NCBI RefSeq assembly: GCF_000306945.1
Contig: NC_018518.1
Span: forward strand, 558,001-622,000
Reading direction: 5' to 3'
Length of the DNA stretch: 64,000 bases
From: Bordetella pertussis 18323
GTDB taxonomy: Bacteria; Pseudomonadota; Gammaproteobacteria; Burkholderiales; Burkholderiaceae_B
Within the stretch, counting starts at the first letter, position 1; each line of letters starts with the position of its first letter. Under the pieces are notes generated by a model, which was not told the DNA's origin, did no database searches, and saw only the letters and a program-made list of their open reading frames with translations. Below, in pieces: positions 9,190-19,436 of this stretch. Made by a program: the position numbers and the translations under genes.

Positions 9190-10161
9190 ATGAAACCATT
9201 CAGCTTGCTGCGCCGTATCGCCACGATTGCACTGCTCATGGCGGCCTCGTCGGCGCACGCCGATACCTTCCCCAGCCGGCCGATCCGGCTGATCGTGCCA
9301 TTCGGCCCGGGCGGCATCACGGACCTCATCGCGCGCCAGGCCGCGCTGGGCATGGCGGAGAAACTGGGGCAGCCGGTCATCATCGAGAACAAGCCCAGCG
9401 CCGGCCACATCGTGGCCATGCAGACAGTGGCCCAGGCCACGCCCGACGGCTACACGATCCTGCTGGGTTCGAACACCGGTTTTACGGTCGCCCCGCACAT
9501 GTACAAGAACCTGCCCTTCCGGATCGACACACTGCAGCCGATCGCGCCGATCAACACGGCGCCCACGGTGCTGCTGGCCAGGCCCGACTTCCCCGCCAAC
9601 AACCTGACCGAACTGATCCAGTACATCAAGGACAACCCCGGCAAGCTGAACTATGGCTCGTTCGGCATCGGCACCAGCGCGCATCTGGGCATGGAGATCA
9701 TGAAGAGCGATCTGGGCCTGAACATCATGCATATCCCCTACCGCGGCGATGCGCAGGGCCTGCTGGCCCTGAAGGCCAAGGAAGTGGACATCGCCTATAT
9801 CACGCTGTTCTCGGCCCAGGCGCGCATCCGGGCCGGAGAATTCAAGGCGCTGGGGGTGCTGCAGAACGACCGCCTCACGGCCTTTCCCGACATCCAGACC
9901 ACCGTCGAAGTCGGCTCGAAGAACTCGGGCATGCCGGTCTGGATCGCCTTCTTCGCCCCGCCCGGCACGCCTGACGCCGTCATGCGCAAACTGGAAAGCG
10001 CCACGCGCTCGGCCAGCACCGCGCCCGCGTTCGTGGAATTCCTGCACAACAACGGCGTGGAGCCCTGGAATCCGTCGAACCAGGACCTGATGCGCTTCAT
10101 CCAGGATCAGCTGAACCGCTCCGGGCCCATCATCCAGGAAATCGGCCTGCAGCCCCAATAG
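9190..10161 (+). CDS. Bug-family (TctC) periplasmic solute-binding protein
   Basis: The 323-residue protein starts at an ATG preceded by GGAGACAAACC. It has a signal peptide ending in SSAHA near residue 24, then the Bug signature FPSRPIRLIVPFGPGGITDLIAR, VIIENKPSAGH, ATPDGYTILLGSNT and a PYRGDAQGLLALKAKEVDI ligand-pocket segment. Bug proteins are greatly expanded in Bordetella and bind small carboxylates or similar solutes in the periplasm. No membrane partner is coded nearby, as is usual for orphan Bug proteins. Next to an enoyl-CoA hydratase and a CoA-transferase, an aromatic or aliphatic acid ligand is plausible but not shown. Confidence 0.88.
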   Translation: MKPFSLLRRIATIALLMAASSAHADTFPSRPIRLIVPFGPGGITDLIARQAALGMAEKLGQPVIIENKPSAGHIVAMQTVAQATPDGYTILLGSNTGFTVAPHMYKNLPFRIDTLQPIAPINTAPTVLLARPDFPANNLTELIQYIKDNPGKLNYGSFGIGTSAHLGMEIMKSDLGLNIMHIPYRGDAQGLLALKAKEVDIAYITLFSAQARIRAGEFKALGVLQNDRLTAFPDIQTTVEVGSKNSGMPVWIAFFAPPGTPDAVMRKLESATRSASTAPAFVEFLHNNGVEPWNPSNQDLMRFIQDQLNRSGPIIQEIGLQPQ

Positions 10162-10197
10162 GGCGACTGCGCCCGCGCGGCGGCCCGGCCGGGCCGT

Positions 10198-10211
10198 CCC
10201 CCCCCCCCCCC
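10198..10211. repeat. C14 homopolymer tract before the FAD monooxygenase
   Basis: Fourteen consecutive C residues end 18 bases before the monooxygenase ATG. The tract lies in the leader between the Bug stop and the ribosome-binding site (CAGGACAAG) and is likely to vary in length. Confidence 0.85.
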
Positions 10212-10229
10212 ACACAACAGGACAAGACT

Positions 10230-11450
10230 ATGCGAGTCATCATCGCAGGATGCGGTATTGGCGGCGCCGCGCTGGCCGTCGCCCTGGAAAAATTCAAGAT
10301 CGATCACGTCGTGCTGGAACAGGCCCCCCGCCTCGAAGAGGTCGGCGCTGGCGTACAGCTCAGCCCCAACGGCGTGGCCGTGCTGCAGCACCTGGGCGTG
10401 CACGAGGCCTTGAGCAAGGTCGCCTTCGAGCCCCGGGAGCTGCTCTACCGCGACTGGCAGTCGGGCCAGGTGCTGATGCGCAACCCGTTGATGCCGACGA
10501 TCAAGGAACACTTCGGCGCGCCCTATTACCACGCGCACCGGGCCGACCTGCTGGGCGTGCTGACCGAGCGCCTGGACCCGGCCAAGCTGCGGCTGGGCAG
10601 CCGGATCGTCGACATCGACCAGGACGCGCGACAGGTCACGGCCACGCTCGCCGACGGCACCCGGGTACAGGGCGACATCCTGGTCGGCGCCGACGGCATC
10701 CACTCCCTGGTGCGCGGCCGCTTTTTCCAGGCCGACCAGCCCCAGGCCTCCGGCTGCATCGCCTGGCGGGGCATCGTCGACGCGGACGCCGCCCGGCACC
10801 TGGACATCTCGCCCAGCGCCCATCTCTGGCTCGGGCCCGAGCGCAGCGCCGTCATCTACTACGTCTCGGGCGGCCGGAAGATCAACTGGATCTGCATCGG
10901 CAGCCGTCCGGGCGACCGCAAGGAATCGTGGTCGGCGACCACCACCGTGGACGAGGTGCTGCGCGAGTATGCCGGCTGGAACGAGTAGGTCACCGGGCTC
11001 ATCCGGTTGACCGACAAGCCCTTCGTCACCGCGCTGTACGACCGCGCGCCGCTGGACTCCTGGATCAACGGCCGCATCGCGCTGCTGGGCGACTCCGCCC
11101 ACGCCATGCTGCCGTATCACGCCCAAGGGGCGGTGCAGAGCATGGAGGACGCCTGGGTGCTGGCCCGCACGCTGCAGCAGTCCGGCGGCGACATCCCGCC
11201 CGCGCTCGAGCGCTACCAGTCCCTGCGCAAGGACCGCACCGCCCGCGTGCAGGCCCAATCGCAGCTGGCGGAAAAACGCTTTCACATGAGCGATCCCGAA
11301 CAGGTCGCGCGGCGCAACCAGAAGTTCCTCCACTACGACGCCCAGTATCAGGGCACCTTCCTGCCGCAGCAGGAATGGCTGTTCGGATACGACGCCGACA
11401 AGGCGGCCCTGGGCACCGACGACGCCTGGCGCGCCCTGCGCGCCTGGTAA
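10230..11450 (+). pseudogene. FAD-dependent aromatic-ring monooxygenase with internal stop codon
   Basis: Read through one stop, the frame encodes 406 residues of a group A flavin monooxygenase like salicylate or 6-hydroxynicotinate hydroxylase. It has the GxGxxG start IIAGCGIGGAALAVAL, the DG motif DILVGADGIHSLVR and, after the stop, the GD motif ALLGDSAHAMLPYHAQGA. A TAG at 10986-10988 follows AGWNE, and the same frame continues with VTGLIRLTDKPF. The truncated 252-residue product would lack the second FAD-binding motif and should be inactive. Both halves keep a conserved coding pattern, so the nonsense change is probably recent. It sits between a Bug protein and an enoyl-CoA hydratase. Confidence 0.9.
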
Positions 11451-11470
11451 CCCGACACACGAGAGCAACC

Positions 11471-12283
11471 ATGAACAAATCCGACTCTTTCGAACTCATC
11501 GAGTACCAGGCGGCCGACGGCATCGCGCGCATCGCCCACAACCGCCCGCAGGCGCGCAACGCGGAAAGCCAGGGGCTGCTCGAGGAACTGGACCAGGCGC
11601 TCGGCCTGGCCGTGCGCGACGCCTCGGTCAAGGCCATCGTGATCTCCGGCAAGGGCGACCACTTCTCGGCGGGCCACGACCTCAAGGAGGCCGCGGCCAA
11701 GCGCAGCAATTTCACGGTGGAACAGCGCTGGGAGTTCGAGCAACGCTACTACCTCGGCTACGCGATGCACATCTACGACTGCCCCAAGCCGACGATCGCG
11801 CAGGTAAGCGGAGCGTGCATCGCGGGCGGATTCATGGTGGCCAACATGTGCGACCTCATCGTCGCCTCCGACGACGCGTTCTTCTCCGACCCGGTCTGCC
11901 AGACGCTCGCCACCGCGGCGGTCGAGGTCATGATCCACCCCTGGGTCATGGGAGCCCGCAAGGCCAAGGAATTCCTGTTCCTGGGCGAACGCATGAGCGC
12001 CCGGGAAGCGCTGGCCATCGGCATGGTGAACAAGGTCGTCGCGCGCGCCGAGCTGCAGGCCGAGACCGAGCGCATGGCGCAACGCATCGCCGCGTGCGAC
12101 CCGTTCGCGCTGCGCCTGGTCAAGCGCTCGATCAACCGCGGCCTGGAAATGCAGGGCTTGCGCAGCGCGATCGACGCGCACTTCGACACGCACCAGCTCA
12201 GCCATCTGTCGGAAGGCTTCAACCGCGCGCGCGCCCAGGGCCTGGGCAATGCCATCCAGGCGGCCGCCGCCGGCAGCCGCTGA
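11471..12283 (+). CDS. Enoyl-CoA hydratase/isomerase family protein
   Basis: The 270-residue crotonase-fold protein has the CoA/oxyanion segment ISGKGDHFSAGHDLKEAA and a second oxyanion segment, VSGACIAGGFMVANMCDLIVA. AKEFLFLGERMSAREALAIGMVNKVV follows, as in the family. It likely hydrates or isomerises an unsaturated acyl-CoA in the pathway of this island. The exact substrate is not evident. The region that carries catalytic Glu in true hydratases reads SDPVCQTLATAAVE, so the chemistry may differ. The gene starts 20 bases after the monooxygenase frame ends and looks intact. Confidence 0.85.
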   Translation: MNKSDSFELIEYQAADGIARIAHNRPQARNAESQGLLEELDQALGLAVRDASVKAIVISGKGDHFSAGHDLKEAAAKRSNFTVEQRWEFEQRYYLGYAMHIYDCPKPTIAQVSGACIAGGFMVANMCDLIVASDDAFFSDPVCQTLATAAVEVMIHPWVMGARKAKEFLFLGERMSAREALAIGMVNKVVARAELQAETERMAQRIAACDPFALRLVKRSINRGLEMQGLRSAIDAHFDTHQLSHLSEGFNRARAQGLGNAIQAAAAGSR

Positions 12284-12288
12284 CGGCC

Positions 12289-13221
12289 ATAGCATCGGCA
12301 CAGCTGGCGACGCTCTCGGCCCAGGTCCGGCAACTGTACGCCGGCTGGGACCCGAACACGGACATCGCGCGGATACGGCGCGACTGGGACGCTTTCTTTG
12401 GCGCCGTGCGCCTGCCCGCGCGCGTCACGCCGGTCGATGCCGGCGGCGTCCCGTGCCATTGGATCGAAGCCCCGGCATCGACCCGCGATCGCGTGGTCGT
12501 CTTCATCCATGGCGGGGGCTACCAGATCGGCTCGCATCGCTCGCACCACAACCTGATGGCGCGGCTGTCCGCCTGGTCCGGCCGGGCGGTGCTGAGCATC
12601 GGATACCGCCTGGCGCCGCAGGCGCGCTGTCCGGCCGCGCTCGAGGACGTCGACGCGGCCCATGCCTGGCTGGCCGGCCAGGGCTGGTCTGCGCGGCAGA
12701 CCGCCTTGTGCGGCGACTCCGCCGGCGGCGCGCTGGCCGTGCTGCTGCTTGCGCGGCTGCGCGCGCGCGGCGCCGCATTGCCCGCCGCATGCGCCGTGAT
12801 GTCGCCCTGGATCGACCTGCAGGCCCGGGGCGAGAGCTACACCGCCAATGCCGCGTCCGACCCCATCGCCAACCGCGCCACCGTGCTGCGCATGGCGCGC
12901 GCCTACCTCGGCCGCGACGGCGACCCCGAAGCGCCCGCCGTCTCGGCGCAGCACGCCGATCTGCGCGGGTTGCCGCCGCTGCTCGTGCAGGCCGGCTCGG
13001 CCGAGGCGCTGCTCGACGACGCGCGGGCGCTGGCCGCGCGCGCCGCAGCAAGCGGCGTCGCGGTGCGCCTGAGCGTGTGGCAGGACATGCCGCATGTATT
13101 CCAGCTTTTCGCCGCACGGCTGGATGCCGCCGATGCCGCCATCGCGGAACTCGCGGATTTCATCAATCACCCATTGCGCGCCCCCACCGGCGCCGAGCCC
13201 CGTCATGAAACAAGCACTTGA
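12289..13221 (+). CDS. Alpha/beta hydrolase (hormone-sensitive lipase/esterase type), start codon in doubt
   Basis: The frame encodes about 310 residues with the HGGGYQIGS oxyanion motif, a GDSAGGALA nucleophile elbow (catalytic Ser) and a late DMPHVFQLF segment bearing the catalytic His. This is the HSL-type carboxylesterase pattern. No ATG, GTG or TTG stands where the N terminus should begin. At 12289 the codon is ATA followed by a plausible start of protein (ASAQLATLSAQVRQLY), as if ATG had mutated. A CTG overlapping the preceding stop (12280) and a GTG near 12406 are alternatives. It overlaps the CoA-transferase by 17 bases. The domain is intact; whether it is translated is uncertain. Confidence 0.6.
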   Translation: MASAQLATLSAQVRQLYAGWDPNTDIARIRRDWDAFFGAVRLPARVTPVDAGGVPCHWIEAPASTRDRVVVFIHGGGYQIGSHRSHHNLMARLSAWSGRAVLSIGYRLAPQARCPAALEDVDAAHAWLAGQGWSARQTALCGDSAGGALAVLLLARLRARGAALPAACAVMSPWIDLQARGESYTANAASDPIANRATVLRMARAYLGRDGDPEAPAVSAQHADLRGLPPLLVQAGSAEALLDDARALAARAAASGVAVRLSVWQDMPHVFQLFAARLDAADAAIAELADFINHPLRAPTGAEPRHETST

Positions 13222-14428
13222 GCACATCAAGGTCGTGGACCTCACCCGCGTCCTGGCCGGCCCCTGGGCCACGCAGATCCTGGCCGACATGGGCGCCCGG
13301 GTCATCAAGATCGAGCGCCCCGGCGCGGGCGACGACCTGCGCGGCTGGGGGCCGCCGTTCCTGAAGAACGCGCACGGCGAGGAAACCACCGATGCCGCCT
13401 ACTTCCTCAGCACCAACCGGGGCAAGGAGTCGGTGACGCTGGACATCTCCAGCGCCGAAGGCCAGGAGATCGTCCGCCAGCTCGCCAAGGACGCGGACGT
13501 GCTGGTCGAGAACTACAAGGTCGGCACGCTGGCGCGCTTCGGCCTGGACTATGAGTCGCTGCGCAAGATCAATCCGCGGCTCGTGTATTGCTCGGTGACC
13601 GGGTTCGGCCAGACCGGCCCGCACGCCCACCTGCCCGGCTACGACTACATATTCCAGGGCATGGGCGGACTGATGAGCATCACCGGCCTGCCGGACGCCG
13701 AGCCCGGCGGCGGTCCGCTCAAGACCGGCATCCCGATCACCGATGTGGTCACGGGCATCTACGCCTCGACGGCGATCCTGGGCGCGCTGGAGCACCGCAA
13801 CCTCAGCGGCGAAGGACAGGCCATCGACATCTCGCTGCTCGATTGCCTGGTCAACGTCACCGGCTGCGCCGTCATGAACTACTTCCTGTCGGGCAGGATT
13901 CCGCAGCGGCTGGGCAACACGCACTCCAACATGGTTCCGTACCAGGTGTTCCGTTGCAAGGAAGGCGACGTGATCGTGGCGGTCGGCAACGACACCCAGT
14001 TCGTGACGTTCGCCGGATTGATCGGCATGCCGCAGCTGGCCACCGACAGCCGCTTCTCGACCATGGCGCAACGCAGCCGCAACCGCGAAACGCTGATTCC
14101 CATCATCGCCCAGGCCATGCAGGCGCGCACCATGCAGGAATGGGTGTCCCTGCTCGAGGCCGCCAACGTGCCGTGCGGGCCCATCAACAATCTGCAGCAG
14201 GTGTTCGAGGACCCGCAGGTGCAGCATCGCGGACTCAAGCTGTCGCTGCCGCATGGCTCGGGCGTGGACGCGCCGGGCGTCGCCAGCCCGATCCGCTACT
14301 CGGCCACGCCCATCGCCTATGGCAGGGCCGCGCCCTGCCTGGGAGAGCATACGGACGACGTACTGCAATCGGAGCTCGGCATGGCGCCGGCGGCGATCGG
14401 CGCGCTGCGCGCGCGCGGCATCGTCTGA
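13205..14428 (+). CDS. CaiB/BaiF (family III) acyl-CoA transferase
   Basis: The 407-residue protein opens with LEHIKVVDLTRVLAGPWATQ, then ADMGARVIKIERPGAGDD and TNRGKESVTLD, the standard family III CoA-transferase N terminus. GIPITDVVTG carries the Asp that forms the acyl-anhydride intermediate. Such enzymes move CoA between carboxylic acids and would activate or hand on the island's substrate. The start ATG lies inside the 3' end of the hydrolase gene, so the two are coupled. The gene appears intact. Substrates cannot be assigned. Confidence 0.88.
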   Translation: MKQALEHIKVVDLTRVLAGPWATQILADMGARVIKIERPGAGDDLRGWGPPFLKNAHGEETTDAAYFLSTNRGKESVTLDISSAEGQEIVRQLAKDADVLVENYKVGTLARFGLDYESLRKINPRLVYCSVTGFGQTGPHAHLPGYDYIFQGMGGLMSITGLPDAEPGGGPLKTGIPITDVVTGIYASTAILGALEHRNLSGEGQAIDISLLDCLVNVTGCAVMNYFLSGRIPQRLGNTHSNMVPYQVFRCKEGDVIVAVGNDTQFVTFAGLIGMPQLATDSRFSTMAQRSRNRETLIPIIAQAMQARTMQEWVSLLEAANVPCGPINNLQQVFEDPQVQHRGLKLSLPHGSGVDAPGVASPIRYSATPIAYGRAAPCLGEHTDDVLQSELGMAPAAIGALRARGIV

Positions 14429-14515
14429 GGCCCAGGCTGGCCGTCGCGTGCGCTCCCTCGCGCCGGCAGGGTGCGCAGGTCCCGGGCGGTCCGGGGATGT
14501 CGTGAGGAGAAAGGC

Positions 14516-15217
14516 CTACGCGACGCGCAGGCGGTCGTCGCCCGGCTCGTCGCCGGCGTCGCCCGCCCATTGTTCGTAGGCGCTGAGGATGCGCGGCAGC
14601 ATTTCGCGCACCAGGACGTGCGCCTGGCGCGCCGCGCCGGCCAGATCGCGCTGCGCCAGCGCCGGGACGATGCCGCGGTGGTACTGGTCGGCGGGCGTGG
14701 CCGCCAGCGTGCGCCGCACCAGGTTGTAGCGCAGCGGCTCGACCTGCTCGTACAGGCGGCTCAAGGTGTCGGCAAGCGGAACGTTGCCGGTAAAGCGCGC
14801 GCTGGCCAGGTAGAAGTCGCGCAGCGCGCCGATATAGCCGCGCACGTCGGCATCGGCCTGCGCCTGCGCGATGCGCGCCTCGTGCCGGCGCAGGTCATCG
14901 AGCAGGGGCGAGTCGGCGGCCTCCGACAATTGCATGATGCTGTAGGCCTCCAGTTCGGCGTACAGCATGTAGACCTGCCGGATTTCAGTCTGGCTGTAGC
15001 GGCGGATGCGGAAACCCTTGCGCTGCAGGTGCACCACCAGCCCGCCCCGCTCGAGCAGGCGCAAGGCCTCGCGAATCGGGCTGCGGCTGGTGCCGAAGCG
15101 CTGTTCGAGGTCCTGTTCACGTAGGGGCTGCCCCGGCCTGAAGGTGCCGTCGACGATGAGTTCCCGTATCTGCTCTTTCAGGAAGTACGGGATCGTGGCG
15201 GGCGCTTTGACGTCCAA
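14516..15217 (-). CDS. GntR-family (FCD domain) transcriptional regulator
   Basis: The 233-residue regulator has a GntR winged helix (IRELIVDGTFRPGQPLREQDL, FGTSRSPIREALRLLERGGLV) and an all-helical FCD effector domain. The start is probably TTG at 15217, which has AAGGAA upstream; no ATG fits the family N terminus. FCD regulators bind metal and small carboxylates. It is convergent with the CoA-transferase and downstream of the large FAD oxidoreductase on the same strand, so it could regulate either group. The 87 bases up to the CoA-transferase hold nothing recognisable. Confidence 0.82.
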   Translation of the reverse strand: MDVKAPATIPYFLKEQIRELIVDGTFRPGQPLREQDLEQRFGTSRSPIREALRLLERGGLVVHLQRKGFRIRRYSQTEIRQVYMLYAELEAYSIMQLSEAADSPLLDDLRRHEARIAQAQADADVRGYIGALRDFYLASARFTGNVPLADTLSRLYEQVEPLRYNLVRRTLAATPADQYHRGIVPALAQRDLAGAARQAHVLVREMLPRILSAYEQWAGDAGDEPGDDRLRVA

Positions 15218-15350
15218 TATGAATTCCTTGGCCGCAGGGCGCCGGAGTTTGCAAATATAAGATAATACTAGATAAACATTGAAACATAAATAGCGCAATG
15301 CGGCGCCCTGGATCCGTCCCGCGGGGCCGCGGCCCCGCGGGATCGCGGCC

Positions 15351-18300
15351 TCAGACCAGCACGTGCTCGATACCGCCCGTGTTGGCGCGGCGCACGTAAT
15401 CCTCCATCCAGGTTTCACCCAGGATGTGGCGCGCCATCTCGACCACGATGTAGTCGGCGTCCATGCCGGTCTCGCCTTCATAGCGCGACAGGCCTTGCAG
15501 GCACGACGGGCACGAAGTCAGGACCTTGACGTCGCCGCTGAAGCCGTCGGCGCGCATCGCGGCCTGGCCTTGGTCCAGTTCTTCCTGCTTGCGGAAACGC
15601 ACCTGGGTCGACACGTCGGGACGGCTCACCGCCAGGGTGCCCGACTCGCCGCAGCAGCGGTCGCTCTTCTGGGCGCCCTCGCCCACCAGCGAACGGACGG
15701 TCTTCATCGGATCCTGCAGCTTCATGGGGGTGTGGCAGGGGTCGTGATACATGTAGCGCACGCCCTGCACGCCGTCCAGCTTGATGCCCTTCTCCAGCAG
15801 ATACTCGTGGATGTCGATCAGGCGGCAGCCGGGGAATATCTTCTCGAATTCATAGCCGGCCAATTGGTCGTAACAGGTGCCGCAGCTGACCACCACCGTC
15901 TTGATATCCAGGTAGTTCAGCGTATTGGAGACCCGGTGGAACAGCACCCGGTTGTCGGTGATGATCTGCTCGGCCTTGTCCGTCATGCCGTTGCCGCGCT
16001 GCGGATAGCCGCAGCACAGGTAGCCCGGCGGCAGCACGGTCTGCACGCCGGCATGCCACAGCATGGCCTGGGTGGCCAGGCCCACCTGCGAGAACAGCCG
16101 TTCCGAGCCGCAGCCCGGGAAGTAGAACACCGCCTCGGTATCGGCCGTGGTCGTCTTGGGGTCGCGGATGATCGGGACGTAGTTGGCGTCCTCGATGTCC
16201 AGCAGCTTGCGCGCGGTCTGCTTGGGCAGTCCGCCCGGCATCTTGCGGTTGACGAAATGCACCACCTGTTCGCGCAGCGGCGCGCGCCCGACCGTGGCCG
16301 GCGGATGCGCGGCCTGCTTGCGCGAGACGCTGGCCAGCAGGTCGTGCGCGGCGCGCTGCACCTTGTAGCCCACGCCCACCATGGCCTTGCGCGTCGCATT
16401 GATCGCGGCCGGATCCTTGGCGTTCAGGAAGAACATGGCCGCGGCCGTGCCCGGATTGAACGATTTGCGGCCCATGCGGCGCAAAAGCGCGCGCATGTTC
16501 ATCGACACGTCGCCGAAATCGATGTCCACCGGACAGGGCGTATAGCACTTGTGGCACACCGTGCAGTGGTCCGCCACGTCCTCGAACTCTTCCCAATGCT
16601 TCAGGCTGATGCCGCGGCGGGTCTGCTCTTCGTACAGGAAGGCTTCGACCAGCAGCGAGGTGGCGAGGATCTTGTTGCGCGGCGAATACAGCAGGTTGGC
16701 GCGCGGCACGTGGGTCGAGCACACCGGCTTGCACTTGCCGCAGCGCAGGCAGTCCTTGACCGAATCGGCGATCGCGCCGATGTCGCTTTGCTGCATGATC
16801 AGCGACTCGTGCCCCATCAGGTTGAAGCTGGGCGTCCAGGCATGGCGCAGGTCGGCGCCCGGCATCAGCTTGCCGGCGTTGAAGTGGCCGTTGGGGTCGA
16901 CGCGCCGCTTGTATTCCTGGAACGGCGCCAGCTCGGCCTCGGTCAGGAACTCGTACTTGGTCAGGCCGATGCCGTGCTCGCCGGAGATCACCCCGTCTAG
17001 GTCGCGGGCGATCTGCATGATGCGCTCGACCGCCTGGTTGGCTTCGCGCAGCATGCCGTAGTCGTCCGAGTTGACCGGAATGTTGGTGTGCACGTTGCCA
17101 TCGCCGGCGTGCATGTGCAGCGCCACGAACACGCGGCTCTTGAGCACGCGGGCGTGGACGGCGACCAGCCCCTCGAGGATCAGCTTGCCGGCGTTGCCCG
17201 AGAACACCCCCTGCAGCGCCGGCAGCACTTCGGTCTTCCACGAAATGCGTACCGTGTGGTCCTGCACCACGTCGAAGACGCGGGCCTGCGGCTGTGCCTG
17301 CACGCGCCCGGCCAGCGCCTCGCGCTGGGCGGCCATGTCCAGGCCGTCGAGCTCGGGCAGCGCCTGGGCCAGCGGCAGGTCCAGGTTGTCCAGCAGCCAC
17401 TGCCAGCGCCGGCGCGTGCGCGCCAGGTGTTCGATGGCCTGGCGCGTGCGCTCGGCCAGCACCTCGGCGCGCGTCAGCGCGACATCCTCGGCGTCCTCCA
17501 CCTTGCCCATGGGCAGCGGCTCGGCCAGATAGACATCCAGCTCGTCGAGCAGGCGCAGCTTGTTGCGCGTGGACAGCTCGATGTTGATGCGTTCGATGTG
17601 ATCGGTGTACTCGCCCATCCGATCCAGCGGAATCACCACGTCCTCGTTGATTTTGAAGGCGTTGGTGTGGCGGGCGATGGCGGCCGTGCGCGAACGGTCC
17701 AGCCAGAATTTCTTGCGCGCCTCGGCGCTGACCGCCACGAAGCCCTCGCCGTGGCGCGTATTGGCCAGGCGCACCACTTCGCTGGCGGCGGTGGCCACGG
17801 CATCCTCGTCGTCGCCGACGATGTCGCCGATCAGCACCATCTTGGGCAGCATGCCACGCTTGCTCTTGGTGGCATAGCCCACCGCGCGCAGGTAGCGCTC
17901 GTCCAGGTGCTCCAGGCCGGCCAGGATGGCGCCGCGCGCCTTGCCCTCGCCGTCCAGGTAGCCCTTGACCTCGACGATGGACGGGATGGCGTCGCGCGCC
18001 TGCCCGAAGAATTCCATGCAGACCGTGCGGGTGTGGCGCGGCATGCGGTGCAGCACCCAGCGCGCCGACGTGATCAGGCCGTCACAGCCTTCCTTCTGCA
18101 CGCCCGGCAGGCCGGCCAGGAATTTGTCGGTCACGTCCTTGCCCAGGCCGGCCTTGCGGAACTTGCGCCCCTCGATATCCAGGCGCTCGGTGCGCAGCAG
18201 CTTCTCGCCGGGCTTGCCGGCGCCGTCGAACCATTTCAGTTCGAAGCTGGCCACGTCGACGTCGTGGATCTTGCCCAGGTTGTGCGCCAGCCGGGTCACT

Positions 18301-19313
18301 TCCAGCCAGTTGCCGTCCGGATCCACCATGCGCCACCAGGCCAGGTTGTCCAGCGCGGTGCCCCACAGCACGGCCTTCTTGCCGCCTGCGTTCATGGCGA
18401 TGTTGCCGCCCACGCAGGATGCCTCGGCCGAAGTCGGATCGACAGCGAACACGAAGCCGGCGCGCTCGGCGGCCTCGGCCACCCGCTTGGTGACCACGCC
18501 GGCGCCGGCGCGGATCACGGCGGCCGGCTCGGTCATGCCCGGCAGCACACAGGACTCGACCTCGCCCAGGGCCTCGAATTTCTCGGTATTGATGACGGCC
18601 GACTTCCAGGTCAGCGGAATCGCGCCGCCCGTGTAGCCCGTACCGCCGCCGCGCGGCACAATGGTCAGGCCCAGCTCGATACAGGCGCGCACCAGCGCGG
18701 CGATCTCGTCCTCGGCGTCGGGCGTGAGCACCACGAACGGGTATTCGACCCGCCAGTCGGTGGCGTCGGTAACGTGCGATACGCGCGACAGGCCGTCGAA
18801 CTTGATGTTGTCGCGCGCGGTGATGCGACCCAGCACCCGCTGCGCCTGCCGGCGCAACTGCGCGGTCTGGTCGAACTGGCCCTCGAACGCGGCCACCGCC
18901 GAGCGGGCGCGCGCCAGCAGCTCGACCACCTTGGCGTCGCGGCGCGGATCATGGCCGGCCTCGGTCACGGCGGCCGGCTCGCGGCGCTTGTCGATCTCGC
19001 CCAGGCGGTGGTGCAGCGCCTCGATCAGCAGCTTGCGGCGCTTGGGGTTGTCGAGCAGGTCGTCCTGCAGGTAGGGATTGCGCCGTACCACCCAGATATC
19101 GCCCAGCACCTCGTACAGCATGCGCGCCGAACGGCCGGTGCGGCGCTCGCCGCGCAGGTCGCTGACCAGCTGCCAGGCGTCTTCGCCCAACAGGCGGCTG
19201 ACGATCTCACGGTCGGAGAACGACGTGTAGTTGTACGGGATTTCGCGCAAACGCGCGCCGGGTGCGGGCGGTATCGCCGCGGTCAGGATTTGGCTGGCGA
19301 GGGGGGCGTTCAT
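15351..19313 (-). CDS. Large FAD/Fe-S oxidoreductase (fused D-lactate dehydrogenase-type, DUF3683)
   Basis: The 1320-residue protein fuses three modules. An N-terminal region of about 180 residues (DUF3683 type) is followed by a PCMH FAD-binding domain ([20 protein letters not shown], with [10 protein letters not shown] near 219-228) and an FAD-oxidase C-terminal domain ending [13 protein letters not shown]. The last part is a GlpC/LutA-like ferredoxin unit with two 4Fe-4S motifs, [11 protein letters not shown] (near 854) and [12 protein letters not shown] (near 915). Two cysteine-rich CCG boxes (CCGYPQRG near 1098, CCGESGT near 1218) follow. This resembles a membrane-associated 2-hydroxyacid (D-lactate or glycolate) dehydrogenase passing electrons to quinone. 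The substrate is inferred from family only. It stands alone apart from the GntR gene downstream. Confidence 0.85.
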   Translation of the reverse strand: MNAPLASQILTAAIPPAPGARLREIPYNYTSFSDREIVSRLLGEDAWQLVSDLRGERRTGRSARMLYEVLGDIWVVRRNPYLQDDLLDNPKRRKLLIEALHHRLGEIDKRREPAAVTEAGHDPRRDAKVVELLARARSAVAAFEGQFDQTAQLRRQAQRVLGRITARDNIKFDGLSRVSHVTDATDWRVEYPFVVLTPDAEDEIAALVRACIELGLTIVPRGGGTGYTGGAIPLTWKSAVINTEKFEALGEVESCVLPGMTEPAAVIRAGAGVVTKRVAEAAERAGFVFAVDPTSAEASCVGGNIAMNAGGKKAVLWGTALDNLAWWRMVDPDGNWLEVTRLAHNLGKIHDVDVASFELKWFDGAGKPGEKLLRTERLDIEGRKFRKAGLGKDVTDKFLAGLPGVQKEGCDGLITSARWVLHRMPRHTRTVCMEFFGQARDAIPSIVEVKGYLDGEGKARGAILAGLEHLDERYLRAVGYATKSKRGMLPKMVLIGDIVGDDEDAVATAASEVVRLANTRHGEGFVAVSAEARKKFWLDRSRTAAIARHTNAFKINEDVVIPLDRMGEYTDHIERINIELSTRNKLRLLDELDVYLAEPLPMGKVEDAEDVALTRAEVLAERTRQAIEHLARTRRRWQWLLDNLDLPLAQALPELDGLDMAAQREALAGRVQAQPQARVFDVVQDHTVRISWKTEVLPALQGVFSGNAGKLILEGLVAVHARVLKSRVFVALHMHAGDGNVHTNIPVNSDDYGMLREANQAVERIMQIARDLDGVISGEHGIGLTKYEFLTEAELAPFQEYKRRVDPNGHFNAGKLMPGADLRHAWTPSFNLMGHESLIMQQSDIGAIADSVKDCLRCGKCKPVCSTHVPRANLLYSPRNKILATSLLVEAFLYEEQTRRGISLKHWEEFEDVADHCTVCHKCYTPCPVDIDFGDVSMNMRALLRRMGRKSFNPGTAAAMFFLNAKDPAAINATRKAMVGVGYKVQRAAHDLLASVSRKQAAHPPATVGRAPLREQVVHFVNRKMPGGLPKQTARKLLDIEDANYVPIIRDPKTTTADTEAVFYFPGCGSERLFSQVGLATQAMLWHAGVQTVLPPGYLCCGYPQRGNGMTDKAEQIITDNRVLFHRVSNTLNYLDIKTVVVSCGTCYDQLAGYEFEKIFPGCRLIDIHEYLLEKGIKLDGVQGVRYMYHDPCHTPMKLQDPMKTVRSLVGEGAQKSDRCCGESGTLAVSRPDVSTQVRFRKQEELDQGQAAMRADGFSGDVKVLTSCPSCLQGLSRYEGETGMDADYIVVEMARHILGETWMEDYVRRANTGGIEHVLV

Positions 19314-19436
19314 GGAAGCAACAAGAGGGGCCCTTAAAGAGCCATTTTAAGACATTGGCAACCCAATCTCCCGAATACCCCCACATCCGCGCGCAAAACC
19401 GCGCCAGATATGGGTCGGAAGGCAGACGGCGCATTG

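Noticed and set aside
14429..14515. Gap between the convergent CoA-transferase and GntR genes as a hidden palindrome site
   Set aside because: No strong inverted repeat or palindrome copy is visible there.
15363..17000. Long plus-strand open frame (545 codons) opposite the FAD/Fe-S oxidoreductase
   Set aside because: It is antisense to a gene with clear FAD and Fe-S motifs; its translation is rich in His, Ala, Arg and Gly with no domain, as expected in GC-rich DNA.
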